A DNA stretch of 31,824 nt from Coriolopsis trogii. Lineage: Eukaryota; Basidiomycota; Agaricomycetes; Polyporales; Polyporaceae. This document shows positions 24,172-31,824 of this stretch, one piece after another; within the stretch, counting starts at the first letter, position 1, and each line of letters opens with the position of its first letter. Made by a program: the position numbers and the translations under genes. The stretch is from positions 1-31,824 of the forward strand of contig JAHYIO010000014.1 in NCBI GenBank assembly GCA_020543525.1, written 5' to 3'. The notes beneath the pieces were generated by a model. The model was not told where the DNA came from and did no database searches. It saw only the letters and a program-made list of their open reading frames with translations.

Positions 24172-24243
24172 GGGCCCTTAGCTTAATTGGTAGAGTACCT
24201 AATTGTCGATTAGGGTGGTCCCAGTTCGAATCTGGAAGGGCTC
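24172..24243 (+). tRNA. trnD: tRNA-Asp (GUC)
   Basis: Acceptor GGGCCCT/AGGGCTC, anticodon stem CCTAA/TTAGG with loop TTGTCGA (GTC). It lies 120 nt upstream of atp9. Confidence 0.93.
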
Positions 24244-24363
24244 GTACTAAGTTTTCTTTAAGTATTAGTGCTTAAGACTAGCGTATTACTACTAAAGTAT
24301 AAAAGGGTATGTATTTTTAATGAGTCATATGTTAGACACTGTCAAAATTTTATTTTAACAAAA

Positions 24364-24585
24364 ATGTTAGCAGCAGCAAAATACATTGGAGCAGGATTAG
24401 CTTGCTCTGGATTAATCGGAGCAGGAGCTGGAATTGGATTAATCTTTTCAGCCTTAATAGCCTCTACAGCTAGAAACCCTCAAATAAGAGGACAATTATT
24501 TGGATACGCAATTTTAGGATTCGCCTTAGCAGAAGCTACAGGATTATTCTCTTTAATGATTGCATTCTTATTATTATACTCATAA
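24364..24585 (+). CDS. atp9: ATP synthase F0 subunit 9 (c subunit)
   Basis: The proteolipid that forms the rotating c-ring; 73 residues, normal length. Two membrane helices flank the polar loop [11 protein letters not shown] (about 37-47). The first helix contains the glycine-rich [13 protein letters not shown], and the second contains the proton-carrying Glu in [10 protein letters not shown] (around residue 58). The ATG at 24364 is chosen because [13 protein letters not shown] is the family start; an upstream in-frame extension to 24268 is not conserved sequence. It ends with TAA. Confidence 0.96.
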   Translation: MLAAAKYIGAGLACSGLIGAGAGIGLIFSALIASTARNPQIRGQLFGYAILGFALAEATGLFSLMIAFLLLYS

Positions 24586-24779
24586 TAAAAAAAAAAGATA
24601 ATAAATAATTTTATATTATTAAATTATAATAATAATATAAAAAAATAAATATTTATTTGAAAAAAAAAAAAGATATTTTAATAGAAATATAGCAATATAC
24701 TTACTATTAAAAAGATTAATAGGCTTACCCCTATAAATCTTTTTACCTACAAACAAAAAGAATATAATAAAAAGGTATA

Positions 24780-24851
24780 GAGTTATGCTTACAATTGGTA
24801 TTGTAGTAAATTTGCAAAATTTATGTTAAGGTTCGATTCCTTCTTAACTCT
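24780..24851 (+). tRNA. trnC: tRNA-Cys (GCA)
   Basis: Acceptor GAGTTAT/TTAACTC (last pair weak), anticodon stem TAAAT/ATTTA with loop TTGCAAA (GCA), and T-arm AAGG-TTCGATT-CCTT. The D-arm TTAC/GTAG is weak. Confidence 0.85.
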
Positions 24852-24862
24852 TCGCTCATTTT

Positions 24863-24932
24863 ATTCTCTTAGTTTAATGGTAGAACATCATTCTTCTAAA
24901 ATGTCAATTTTGGTTCGATTCCAAAAGAGAAT
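24863..24932 (+). tRNA. trnR: tRNA-Arg (UCU)
   Basis: Acceptor ATTCTCT/AGAGAAT, loop CTTCTAA with anticodon TCT, T-arm TTTGG-TTCGATT-CCAAA. It is the second Arg tRNA of the window. Confidence 0.88.
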
Positions 24933-25046
24933 TCTTTTTACTGAGACAGTGTAATTAAAAAATAAAAATATTAATCTTTCTTTCGAGTAAAAGCCACCAA
25001 AAATCTGTACTTCTCAAAGTACTTTTTTTTACTGGACAATTTGTAT

Positions 25047-25072
25047 TTAATAGTCACAAAAGTGACTATTAA
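25047..25072 (+). promoter_or_regulatory. strong hairpin upstream of nad1
   Basis: A perfect 11-bp inverted repeat (TTAATAGTCAC/GTGACTATTAA) with an AAAA loop, 40 nt upstream of the nad1 ATG. It could be an RNA-processing or translation-control structure in the 5' UTR. Confidence 0.5.
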
Positions 25073-25111
25073 TTAATTTAATTTATATTATAAAAACTTA
25101 AATAAAAACAT

Positions 25112-28100
25112 ATGATCAATTTATTATTAAATGTAACTAGCATAATCATCAATTTAATAGATGTATTATTAGTCTTATTACCTATTCTACTAGCAGTAGC
25201 TTTTATGACTATTATAGAAAGAAAACAATTAGCAGCTCATCAGAGAAGAGTGGGACCTAATACAGTAGGTTATTATGGTACACTTCAACCTTTTGCAGAT
25301 GCCTTAAAATTAGTAGTTAAAGAAACAATTATACCTTCTCAATCAAATAAAGTATTATTCTACTTAGCCCCAGTATCTACTTTAATCTTTAGTTTATTAG
25401 GTTAATTTCCCCTGGCTTAATTAAAAATTAACTATATGCTGAGACACTCTAAAGCTGAAATACTCTGATCTATTTTTGGGGACAAGGATATCGTAAGAGT
25501 AAAAATTTTCTGCCAGCCGGCGTAGTTTAAATTAAGGGCTATCAGCAGGAAACTATATATATAGCAACCTCAGAGACTTCACGTTAGCTAATATAGTAAA
25601 TTATAATTAATTATATAATTTCAATATTAAAGATAAAGTCCAAAACTAAACTAGTTTTGTGTGCTAATAATAGTGTTTAATTACTCAATTGAGGAAGGTT
25701 TTACATGCTTAAGTTTAATTTATACTAACTTACTTATTCATATAACGATAGATTAACGAGTTAAAGGTCCTAGAACACCGCCAGCACCAGATCTCTTTCA
25801 AAAATAAGTTATATTTGGAACAATGCTAGGTTATTTAACAGCGGAACGAAGTCACAAAACCGGAAATACAAGATTAGATTTTATATGTCTTCAATAAATA
25901 AAGATTTGATATATCATTTGTATTCAATCTTTAAATCTTATGTTAAAACAGAGCCTAAATTTATTAACAGAAAGTTGAATAAATTGACTAATACTGAACA
26001 TACTGATATTTGTTTTTCAACTTTAAAGTATTCTATGTTTAATTGGGTATCTGATGATTTTTATGTTAAAAATGAAAATAAAAATATCAAAATTATACCA
26101 AAGGATAGTATAAATAGATTAACTTCAATTTCTTTAGCTTATTGGATTATGGACGATGGTTCCTTTAATAAGAGTAAAGGTTATTTAATCTTATGTACAG
26201 ATTCTTATTCAAGGGAAGATGTCTTGCATTTAATTTCTATATTAAAAAATAAATTTAATCTATCTGCAGTATTAGTATCTCTAAAAAAAAAATGAAAATT
26301 TTTATTATAGAATACGAGTAAACAAATCCTCAATGCCACACTTAATTGACTTAGTAAAACCTTATTTTATTGCTTCAATGCTTTATAAATTAGGCTTATA
26401 AACATTATTTATTTTCCTCCTCGACTAGTTTAAATTTGTGGGGAATAGTACCTTTTGCTGAAGGATTAACATTATTTGACTATCCTTTAGGTATCTTATA
26501 TACTTTAGCCTTATCATCTTTAGGTATATACGGTGTTTTATTTGCCGGATGGTCTGCAAACTCTAAATACGCCTTTTTAGGAAGTTTAAGATCTACAGCA
26601 GCAATGATAAGTTATGAATTAATATTAAGTTCCGCTATCTTAATTATTATCTTATTAACAGGATCTTTTAATTTTACTACTATAATAGAAAGTCAACAAT
26701 CTGTATGGTTTATAATACCTTTACTTCCAATATTTATTATTTACTTTATTTCCATTTTAGCGGAAACAAGTAGAACTCCATTTGATTTACAAGAGGCTAA
26801 GAACAACTATGATTAAAAAAGATTTGGCCTCTATAAAGATCGCTATATGCTGGAAACTCCTAAAGACTTGAATACTATTTATTTTATTATAAAAGAGTCA
26901 AAATTTCAATGTATAGTATAATGGACAATCAGCAGGAAACTAAATTGTATAAGCAATTAAATAAACGGATCCTCAGAGGCAATACCCGATCATTTCTTTA
27001 TTAAATAAGGAAATATGATATAGTCCAGCTATAACTGAAAGGTTATAGATTGTACTGAAATTATTATTTATTTTGCTGTTTATTTTATACCTCATTTTCA
27101 ATTATAACTCTCAATTCTTTAATTATATCTCATTTATAAGTATTATTCAGTTTAACGTAGTACCTGTTAAACCTTTAATAAATTATAATGATCTTTCTAA
27201 TACTTTAATTTTAAGAGTAGAGTTGAAAAATAAAGCAGGAGTTTATGGTATAATAAATACTAAATCTTCTAAACAATATATTGGTTCTAGTTTAAATTTA
27301 TATTCTAGGTTAATGGATCATATTAAAGGAAGAGATTCAAACTTAAGATTACAAAGATCTATTCATAAAGATGGACTAACAAATTTTAAGATAGTTATAT
27401 ATTATTTCCATAAAGATCCAGCTGTTTTGCTAACTGATATTGAAACAACAGTTATCTCTGCTTTTCCTTTTTCTTCTTTATATAATTTTAAAAAAGAGGG
27501 TAAAACAATGTTAGGTTACAAACACACAAAACAAGCAATAGAAAAAATGAAATTAAGATTAGCAAACAAGAACAATCATCCTATGTTTGGTAAAAAACAT
27601 AGTTTATCTGTTTTAAATTTAATAAGTAAACCTGGAAAATTAAATCCTATGTTTGGTAAAAAACATAATGAAAAAACTAAAAAATTAATGTCTATAAAAA
27701 AAAGCATTAGACCTTTAGGGTTATATGATGATAATAATAATTTAATTGAAAAATACTCTAATCAAGTAGAATTAGCAATTAAATTTAATGTTCATAAAAC
27801 TACTATTTCTAGATTTATTAAATCAGGTAAACTTTTTAAAAGTAAATTTTTCATCAAAGAAATTAAATCTTAAATTTTAAATAAATAATATTTTTTAGTA
27901 CTATAAAATTAAATAAAAAATTTTTATTATAATTTTATTATAAATTTGGAATCTGAATTAGTAGCTGGTTTCTTTACTGAACATAGTTCTATTATTTTTG
28001 TATTTTTTTTCTTAGCGGAATATACCTCTATAGTCTTATTTAGTTGTATTACCGCTATATTATTTTTAGGAGGTTATAATATGCCAAACTTAATACTGAA

Positions 28101-28308
28101 TGACTCAGTTATTAATGTACAAAGTATAATACTTGGATTAAAAACATGTATCTTCTGTTTTATGTTTGTCTGGTTTAGAGCCACTTTACCTAGACTAAGA
28201 TATGATCAATTAATTGAATTCTGTTGGTTAAATCTACTACCTGTAGTTGTAGCATTTATCGTACTAGTACCAAGTATCTTAGTAGCATTCGATATAGCTC
28301 CTTATTAA
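25112..28308 (+). CDS. nad1: NADH dehydrogenase subunit 1, three exons
   Basis: The complex I membrane subunit at the quinone-site junction. Exons 25112-25402, 26439-26798 and 27949-28308 join in frame (97 + 120 + 119 codons, 336 residues, then TAA). Exon 1 carries [18 protein letters not shown], exon 2 [10 protein letters not shown] and [19 protein letters not shown], ending in [12 protein letters not shown]; exon 3 continues [14 protein letters not shown] and [11 protein letters not shown]. Splice sites were set by restoring these blocks and by the group I rule (T before, G at the end of the intron). The first exon reads on into the intron for only one stop codon. It is followed by trnI 24 nt downstream. 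Confidence 0.94.
25403..26438 (+). mobile_element. group I intron in nad1 (intron 1)
   Basis: A 1036-nt intron. Group I core elements are visible: P-like ATGCTGAGACAC (about 25436), Q-like ATCAGCAGGAAACT (25541-25554), R-like ACCTCAGAGACTTCACG (about 25567-25583) and S-like GATAAAGTCC (about 25632). It interrupts the Leu-Gly / Trp-Gly junction. The core lies 5' of the endonuclease sequence. The self-splicing core looks complete even though its endonuclease is broken. Confidence 0.85.
25823..26401 (+). pseudogene. LAGLIDADG endonuclease in nad1 intron 1, broken
   Basis: A LAGLIDADG protein in pieces. A start [20 protein letters not shown] (25823 on) stops at a TAA near 25897; the next frame continues [19 protein letters not shown] to the second motif [10 protein letters not shown] (about 26141-26170, intact). 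The frame is lost again in the A9 run at 26284-26292, after which [18 protein letters not shown] runs to TAA at 26401. At motif 1 the usual LLGDG reads MLG-YL: the catalytic Asp-Gly pair is missing. Two frameshifts and a missing catalytic residue make it non-functional. Confidence 0.75.
26799..27948 (+). mobile_element. group I intron in nad1 (intron 2)
   Basis: A 1150-nt intron after QEA. Core elements: ATATGCTGGAAACTCC (about 26845-26860), AATCAGCAGGAAAC (26927-26940), GATCCTCAGAGGCAATACC (about 26968-26986) and GATATAGTCC (27018-27027). The core precedes the endonuclease ORF. Confidence 0.87.
27073..27873 (+). CDS. GIY-YIG homing endonuclease in nad1 intron 2
   Basis: An intact intron-encoded endonuclease of about 266 residues that makes a break in intron-less nad1 and drives intron spread. 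The GIY-YIG core [19 protein letters not shown] spans about residues 55-73, with the conserved Arg at 79 ([11 protein letters not shown]) and the Glu in the [10 protein letters not shown] segment (about 121-130). Two NUMOD3-type units ([11 protein letters not shown] and [10 protein letters not shown]) and a C-terminal helix-turn-helix-like NUMOD1 segment ([20 protein letters not shown]) bind DNA. No ATG lies near the start: the open frame begins at a TTG (27073), so the real start codon is unsure; the catalytic domain itself starts after residue 45. It is the only endonuclease in the window without a visible defect. Confidence 0.9.
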   Translation: MLFILYLIFNYNSQFFNYISFISIIQFNVVPVKPLINYNDLSNTLILRVELKNKAGVYGIINTKSSKQYIGSSLNLYSRLMDHIKGRDSNLRLQRSIHKDGLTNFKIVIYYFHKDPAVLLTDIETTVISAFPFSSLYNFKKEGKTMLGYKHTKQAIEKMKLRLANKNNHPMFGKKHSLSVLNLISKPGKLNPMFGKKHNEKTKKLMSIKKSIRPLGLYDDNNNLIEKYSNQVELAIKFNVHKTTISRFIKSGKLFKSKFFIKEIKS

Positions 28309-28332
28309 ATTTACCCCTATATTTTTATATAA

Positions 28333-28402
28333 AAGCCTATAATTTAAAGGTAGAATAATTTCTTGATAAGGAATCTGTAGAAGTTCGATTCTTCTTGGGC
28401 TT
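28333..28402 (+). tRNA. trnI: tRNA-Ile (GAU)
   Basis: Acceptor AAGCCTA/TGGGCTT, anticodon stem ATTTC/GGAAT with loop TTGATAA (GAT), T-arm AGAAG-TTCGATT-CTTCT. It lies between nad1 and cob. Confidence 0.92.
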
Positions 28403-28477
28403 AAGAAAAGTAACAGTGTAATCACTGGTCAGTCATCCGTCCCCTATAAAATTTTATTTTAAAGACTCTCTAGGAAA

Positions 28478-28524
28478 AAATAAAATTAAAATTAAAATTA
28501 AAATTAAAATTAAAATTAAAATTA
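28478..28524. repeat. AAAATT hexanucleotide tract upstream of cob
   Basis: About seven consecutive TAAAAT units. A 5-bp hairpin CAGTG-TAAT-CACTG (about 28412-28425) lies just before it. Confidence 0.85.
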
Positions 28525-28586
28525 ACCTTTTAATTGTCTTATTAAATGTGCACTAATTATTACAAGTAAAATATATTATTTAATTA

Positions 28587-30375
28587 GTGAGAAGTTTAAA
28601 ATCGCAAGTCTTACTTAGACTTATAAACTCATATTTAGTAGACTCGCCTCAACCTGCAAACCTTTCGTATTTATGGAACTTTGGATCATTATTAGGTACT
28701 TGTTTAATATTACAAATCTTAACTGGTATTTTCTTAGCTATGCATTATCAACCACACGTAGATTTTGCATTTAACTCCGTAGAACATAAACCCTCTCATT
28801 TGTGTTCTTAAAACTTCGCTATTATGCTGGAATACCCTTAGAGCTTTTGGTACTTTAATCTAGTAAAAAATCAAAAGATTGGGCAATCAGCAGGAAACCA
28901 GCAAGTAAATAATTAGTAGGATCCTCAGAGACTACACGCGAAGATCTCGCACAACTCCGCCGAGTTTGAGATAAAATATATTCCGATCAATCATGAAAGT
29001 GATTGCTAACGTATTGAATTCAATAAGTATTTTTACCTTTACCTATAGTTTATTTAATAAGAAAGAAGCCTTGCCAATAAATAAAGAACAATTTTCTAGT
29101 TGGTTAGCCGTTTTATTGATGGGGAAGGGAGCTTCCAAGTATTTAAGAGTCATGTTTAGAATTAGACTCCATAAAGATGATATAAATGTCTGACAAAAAA
29201 TACAAGAATTTTTAGGAGTAGGAAGAGTAGTCATAGAAGGTAATAGTTGTGTATTTATTATTAGCAATGTTAAAGAATTAATAAACGTTCTTTTTCCATT
29301 ACTAGATAAATATAATTTATATACCACTAAATGGTTAGACTACATTGATTTTAAAAAGGTAGTTTTATTTCTTTCTTTATCAAAAACAACAAAACTTTCT
29401 TTATCTGAAATCGAACAAATAAAAAATCAGATTTTGCATATGAACTCCGGTAGAACTGAATATAATTATAGCTTAATTCCTAAAATTGTGGTAGATCCTT
29501 TTTGCTTACTAGGATTTATTGAAGCTGGGAGAAGGTACATTTGGTTTTAAAAACTTAAGCCCTTTTTTTCAATTAGGTCAATATATTATAAGCTTATATG
29601 TATTGGAAGCTATTGCTAATTATTTACAATCAATACCTAAAGGTAAGAAATTTAGTTTAAGGTCTTAAGCTCCTAACGTTCTCAATAGTTTTTTTAAAAA
29701 ACTGATGTTTCAGTCATTTCTATTTTAAATATTGATGCATTATATGATTATTTAGTATTCTTCTTATTAGATATGCCATTTCAAACTAGAAAAGGCGAAG
29801 ACTTTTATTATTGGTGTATCGTACTTCACTTACATAAACTAGGTTACTTCTATTTACAAGAAGGTAGAAACTTAGCTTATTTAATCTCTCACTTTAAGAA
29901 TACTGGTAGATATAGTTCAAACCCTAATCCAGGTAAAGCTCCTAATTTAGCTTTAATTAATAAAGTCTTAAATCTAAACCTTCCTGTGACACTTACACCG
30001 AGTATGTTACATGTAGACTTAGCTAAAGCTTTTCATAGTAAAGTTAAGACAAGACAAATTTGGGTTTCTGAAAAAGGTGTTCTATTAAATGGAAGTCCTT
30101 TTTCTTCTTTTGCTTCTGCTATGGAAGCAGCCGGTTATTCAAAAACCAGTATAGCTGGGAGAAGAAGTATTGATACCGGAAAAATAATAGGAGGTAGATT
30201 TACTTTTTATTCAAACCCACTATTATAATAATTATTTTATGGAAATCTCTATAAAAATAAATTTATTAAAGTGGATATGTTTATAACATTAATGATTATG
30301 AGAGATGTTAATAATGGTTGGGCAGTTAGATATACACATGCAAATGTAGCATCATTCTTCTTTATTTTTGTGTAT
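28587..30375 (+). CDS. cob: apocytochrome b, first two exons (continues past window)
   Basis: The central subunit of the bc1 complex. Exon 1 (28587-28787, 67 codons) reads [20 protein letters not shown] and ends NSVEH; exon 2 (30295 to 30375, possibly 30378) reads [20 protein letters not shown] and ends FFFIFVY. These join exactly as in other fungal cob genes, including the quinol-site [18 protein letters not shown] region and one of the haem-ligand helices (His of THANVASFF). The start is GTG at 28587: the MR(L/S)LKS family start aligns there, the codon two before is TAA, and no in-frame ATG is available. The rest of the gene lies beyond 31824. Confidence 0.93.
28788..30294 (+). mobile_element. 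group I intron in cob (intron 1)
   Basis: A 1507-nt intron after NSVEH. Core elements: TATGCTGGAATACCC (about 28823), AATCAGCAGGAAACC (about 28886), GATCCTCAGAGACTACACG (about 28920-28938). The intron ends in G before ATT ATG AGA. It carries a broken LAGLIDADG gene 3' of the core. Confidence 0.87.
28993..30228 (+). pseudogene. LAGLIDADG endonuclease in cob intron 1, broken
   Basis: A two-motif LAGLIDADG protein of about 410 codons with several lesions. In the main frame the first motif is unreadable ([13 protein letters not shown]); one base is missing near 29110, and [10 protein letters not shown] appears in another frame at 29112-29141, after which the main frame resumes. A TGA interrupts at 29191-29193. 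At motif 2 (GFIEA GEGTFGF) an extra G in the GGG at 29527-29529 shifts the frame. A stop at about 29667 and another slip near 29690 follow; the last part, 29773-30228, is open and ends in a DNA-binding-like tail ([20 protein letters not shown]). It is paralogous to the gene in cob intron 2. Confidence 0.8.
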
Positions 30376-31701
30376 GCTCAATATTTTAAACCTTATTTTA
30401 ATTTACTCAACACTAAAAATTTATATTATCTTATTTATAATAATTATTTAATTCTATTCAATAAAATTATAAATGATTTTATAAAAATAATTAAACCTAA
30501 AACTATTAATTCCACAACACTACAACCTGCTTATTTAATTAATTTCTTCAATGGTTTGTAGGGTTTTCTGATGCAGAATCTGCTTTTATGATCAACATAA
30601 AAAATAATAAAGAAGTACATTTTATATTTCAAATTACTTTACATATTGAAGATATCGCTGTTTTATACACAATTAGAGAAAAATTAGGGATAGGAATAGT
30701 TTCGATGAAAGTCAGACTTGCAGTTTCCGTGTACACTCATTTCAAGTCATATTAAATAGTTTATTACCTATCTTTGATAAATATCCTTTACTCACTCTAA
30801 AACAATTGAATTATAGAGATTGGAGAAAGCTATTATCTTAAAAAAATTACAAAAAGAAAATAGTAGATCTTTAAGTACAGTTGCGCAAAAATACTTGATA
30901 TAAAAAATAATATTAATAATCTAAGAACGGATTATTCAGGTTATAACCTATTTAATGAAATGATAAATAAATATTGGCTGGTTGGTTTTATTGAAGCTGG
31001 GAGACGGTACTTTTTATTTTAGTCATTCTAGTGTAGTATTTGGAATGACTCAAAAAGATAAAAAAATATTAGAGGCGATACTTTTTACAAAATATTACTC
31101 TATTACCGCCCTACAAAAATTTATTTAAGCCCAATAAACCTAATTGTATTATTAAAAATAATACAAATTCTTTTCAATTAGTAATAACAGATAAGGATGT
31201 TTTATTTCAATACATATATCCTTTTTTTAGAGATGTTACTTTCTATAGTACTAAAGGTATTGATTTCTCAATCTGGAGTTTAGTATTATGTATTTATATG
31301 CATGCTTATCATAATTTACCTGAAGGTAGAGCACTATTACTAAAATTATCTAATAGTATGAATTAAAAAAGATATTTTTCTGAGTTATCTGATTTTATTG
31401 AAGTTGATGAAATAAAAAACCTTTTTAAAAGCCTTTTGATATATATTCTGGTAAAAGTCATTTTATTCTAAGTAAAGAATATTCTTTATTTAAAGGTAGT
31501 AGAAAAGGGTTCAAATTGTACATTTATAAAAATGGAGTTAGAATTAAAGGTTCAGCCTTTGATAGTTTTAGATTAGGAGGTAGAGCTATAAATTTAAATT
31601 CAATATCTTCTATAAATAATTACCTTGATACAGGTAAAATATTTAAAGAGGGATACACTTTTTTGCGCAATAAACCTATCCCTAATAAAATAGTAGATTA
31701 A
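30376..31701 (+). pseudogene. LAGLIDADG endonuclease in cob intron 2, broken
   Basis: The frame runs on from cob exon 2 (AQYFKPYFNLL...) until a TAG at 30559-30561. Motif 1 (QWFVGFSDAESAF) lies just there but one frame away (one base missing shortly before 30552). That frame runs to a stop near 30753, with another slip near 30735 needed to reach SLLPIFDKYPLL. Motif 2 (WLVGFIEA GDGTFYF) has an extra G in the GGG at 30999-31001, the same change as in cob intron 1. The tail at 31516-31701 (ISSINNYLDTGKIFKEGYTF) matches the tail of the intron 1 gene. Fused-to-exon organisation is normal for such genes; the lesions make it inactive as written. Confidence 0.78.
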
Positions 31702-31824
31702 TTTAAGGTTAAAGGGCCTATATATACAATTTCTACTACATTTGTATATATACGCAATAGGCTATATGCTAGAAAGTTCTAGTTAAAATAAAATATTTTA
31801 TTATTTAGTTTTTACAAAATATAA
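30376..31824 (+). mobile_element. group I intron in cob (intron 2), 3' end outside window
   Basis: The intron starts after FVY (or FVYA). The endonuclease sequence comes first, in frame with exon 2, and the intron core begins near 31750 with a P-like GGCTATATGCTAGAAAG. The window ends before the Q, R and S elements. Confidence 0.75.

Noticed and set aside
24069..24275. 68-codon + strand ORF
   Set aside because: It covers trnW (antisense) and trnD; a shadow.
29043..29327. 94-codon minus-strand ORF
   Set aside because: It is antisense to the cob intron 1 endonuclease remnant.
1..31824. CRISPR arrays, bacterial operons, phage modules
   Set aside because: There are no regularly spaced identical repeats and no bacterial-type genes; all recognisable content is fungal mitochondrial or mitochondrial-plasmid.

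Overview
This is a stretch of a fungal mitochondrial genome. It is very AT-rich and carries respiratory-chain genes (nad1, nad4, nad6, cob, cox2), ATP synthase subunits (atp8, atp9), a free-standing rps3, the small-subunit rRNA and 20 recognisable tRNAs. Genes lie on both strands, group I introns carry homing endonucleases, and two different family B DNA polymerases of the mitochondrial linear-plasmid type are present. That combination fits a basidiomycete (probably Agaricomycetes) better than an ascomycete; I cannot name the genus. The one tRNA-Trp has anticodon CCA, and the core genes read cleanly without any internal TGA.

Layout. Positions 1-2126 (+) are a graveyard: a broken LAGLIDADG endonuclease, a broken 5' piece of nad2, a frameshifted unknown plasmid-type membrane ORF and a 3' piece of atp6. 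Positions 2150-7310 are an integrated linear-plasmid block: a nearly intact DNA polymerase (-), a convergent-side membrane ORF split by one frameshift (+), and a short inverted duplicate of the polymerase. Positions 7487-14370 (all -) hold nad6, rps3, an unknown coiled-coil/membrane ORF of 250 codons, cox2, trnR-trnL-trnV and rns. Positions 14390-17700 hold a second polymerase (-) with an eroded 5' end, plus tRNA-like and polymerase fragments. Positions 17911-20599 (-) are a ten-tRNA cluster followed by nad4. Positions 20600-22711 are mostly gene-poor. trnS(GCU) and atp8 (-) follow. From 23978 the main coding direction is +: trnG, (trnW -), trnD, atp9, trnC, trnR, nad1 with two group I introns, trnI, and the start of cob with two group I introns; the window ends inside the second cob intron.

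The most interesting signal is a repeated, apparently structured element of about 250-320 nt. It sits directly upstream of rps3, directly upstream of the unknown 250-codon ORF, and, in opposite orientation, between nad4 and an eroded locus that itself looks like a relative of the 250-codon ORF. Several helices are kept through sequence changes, and the G-U pairs only make sense on the strand that reads toward the ORFs. A second copied leader links nad6 and the plasmid DNA polymerase: the same ~50-nt upstream sequence precedes both, which suggests the plasmid captured a host 5' leader (or integrated through it). The LAGLIDADG endonucleases in the cob introns are broken, and two paralogues carry the same one-base frame changes at both catalytic motifs.

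All identifications come from reading translations, motifs and folds by eye; no database search was run.
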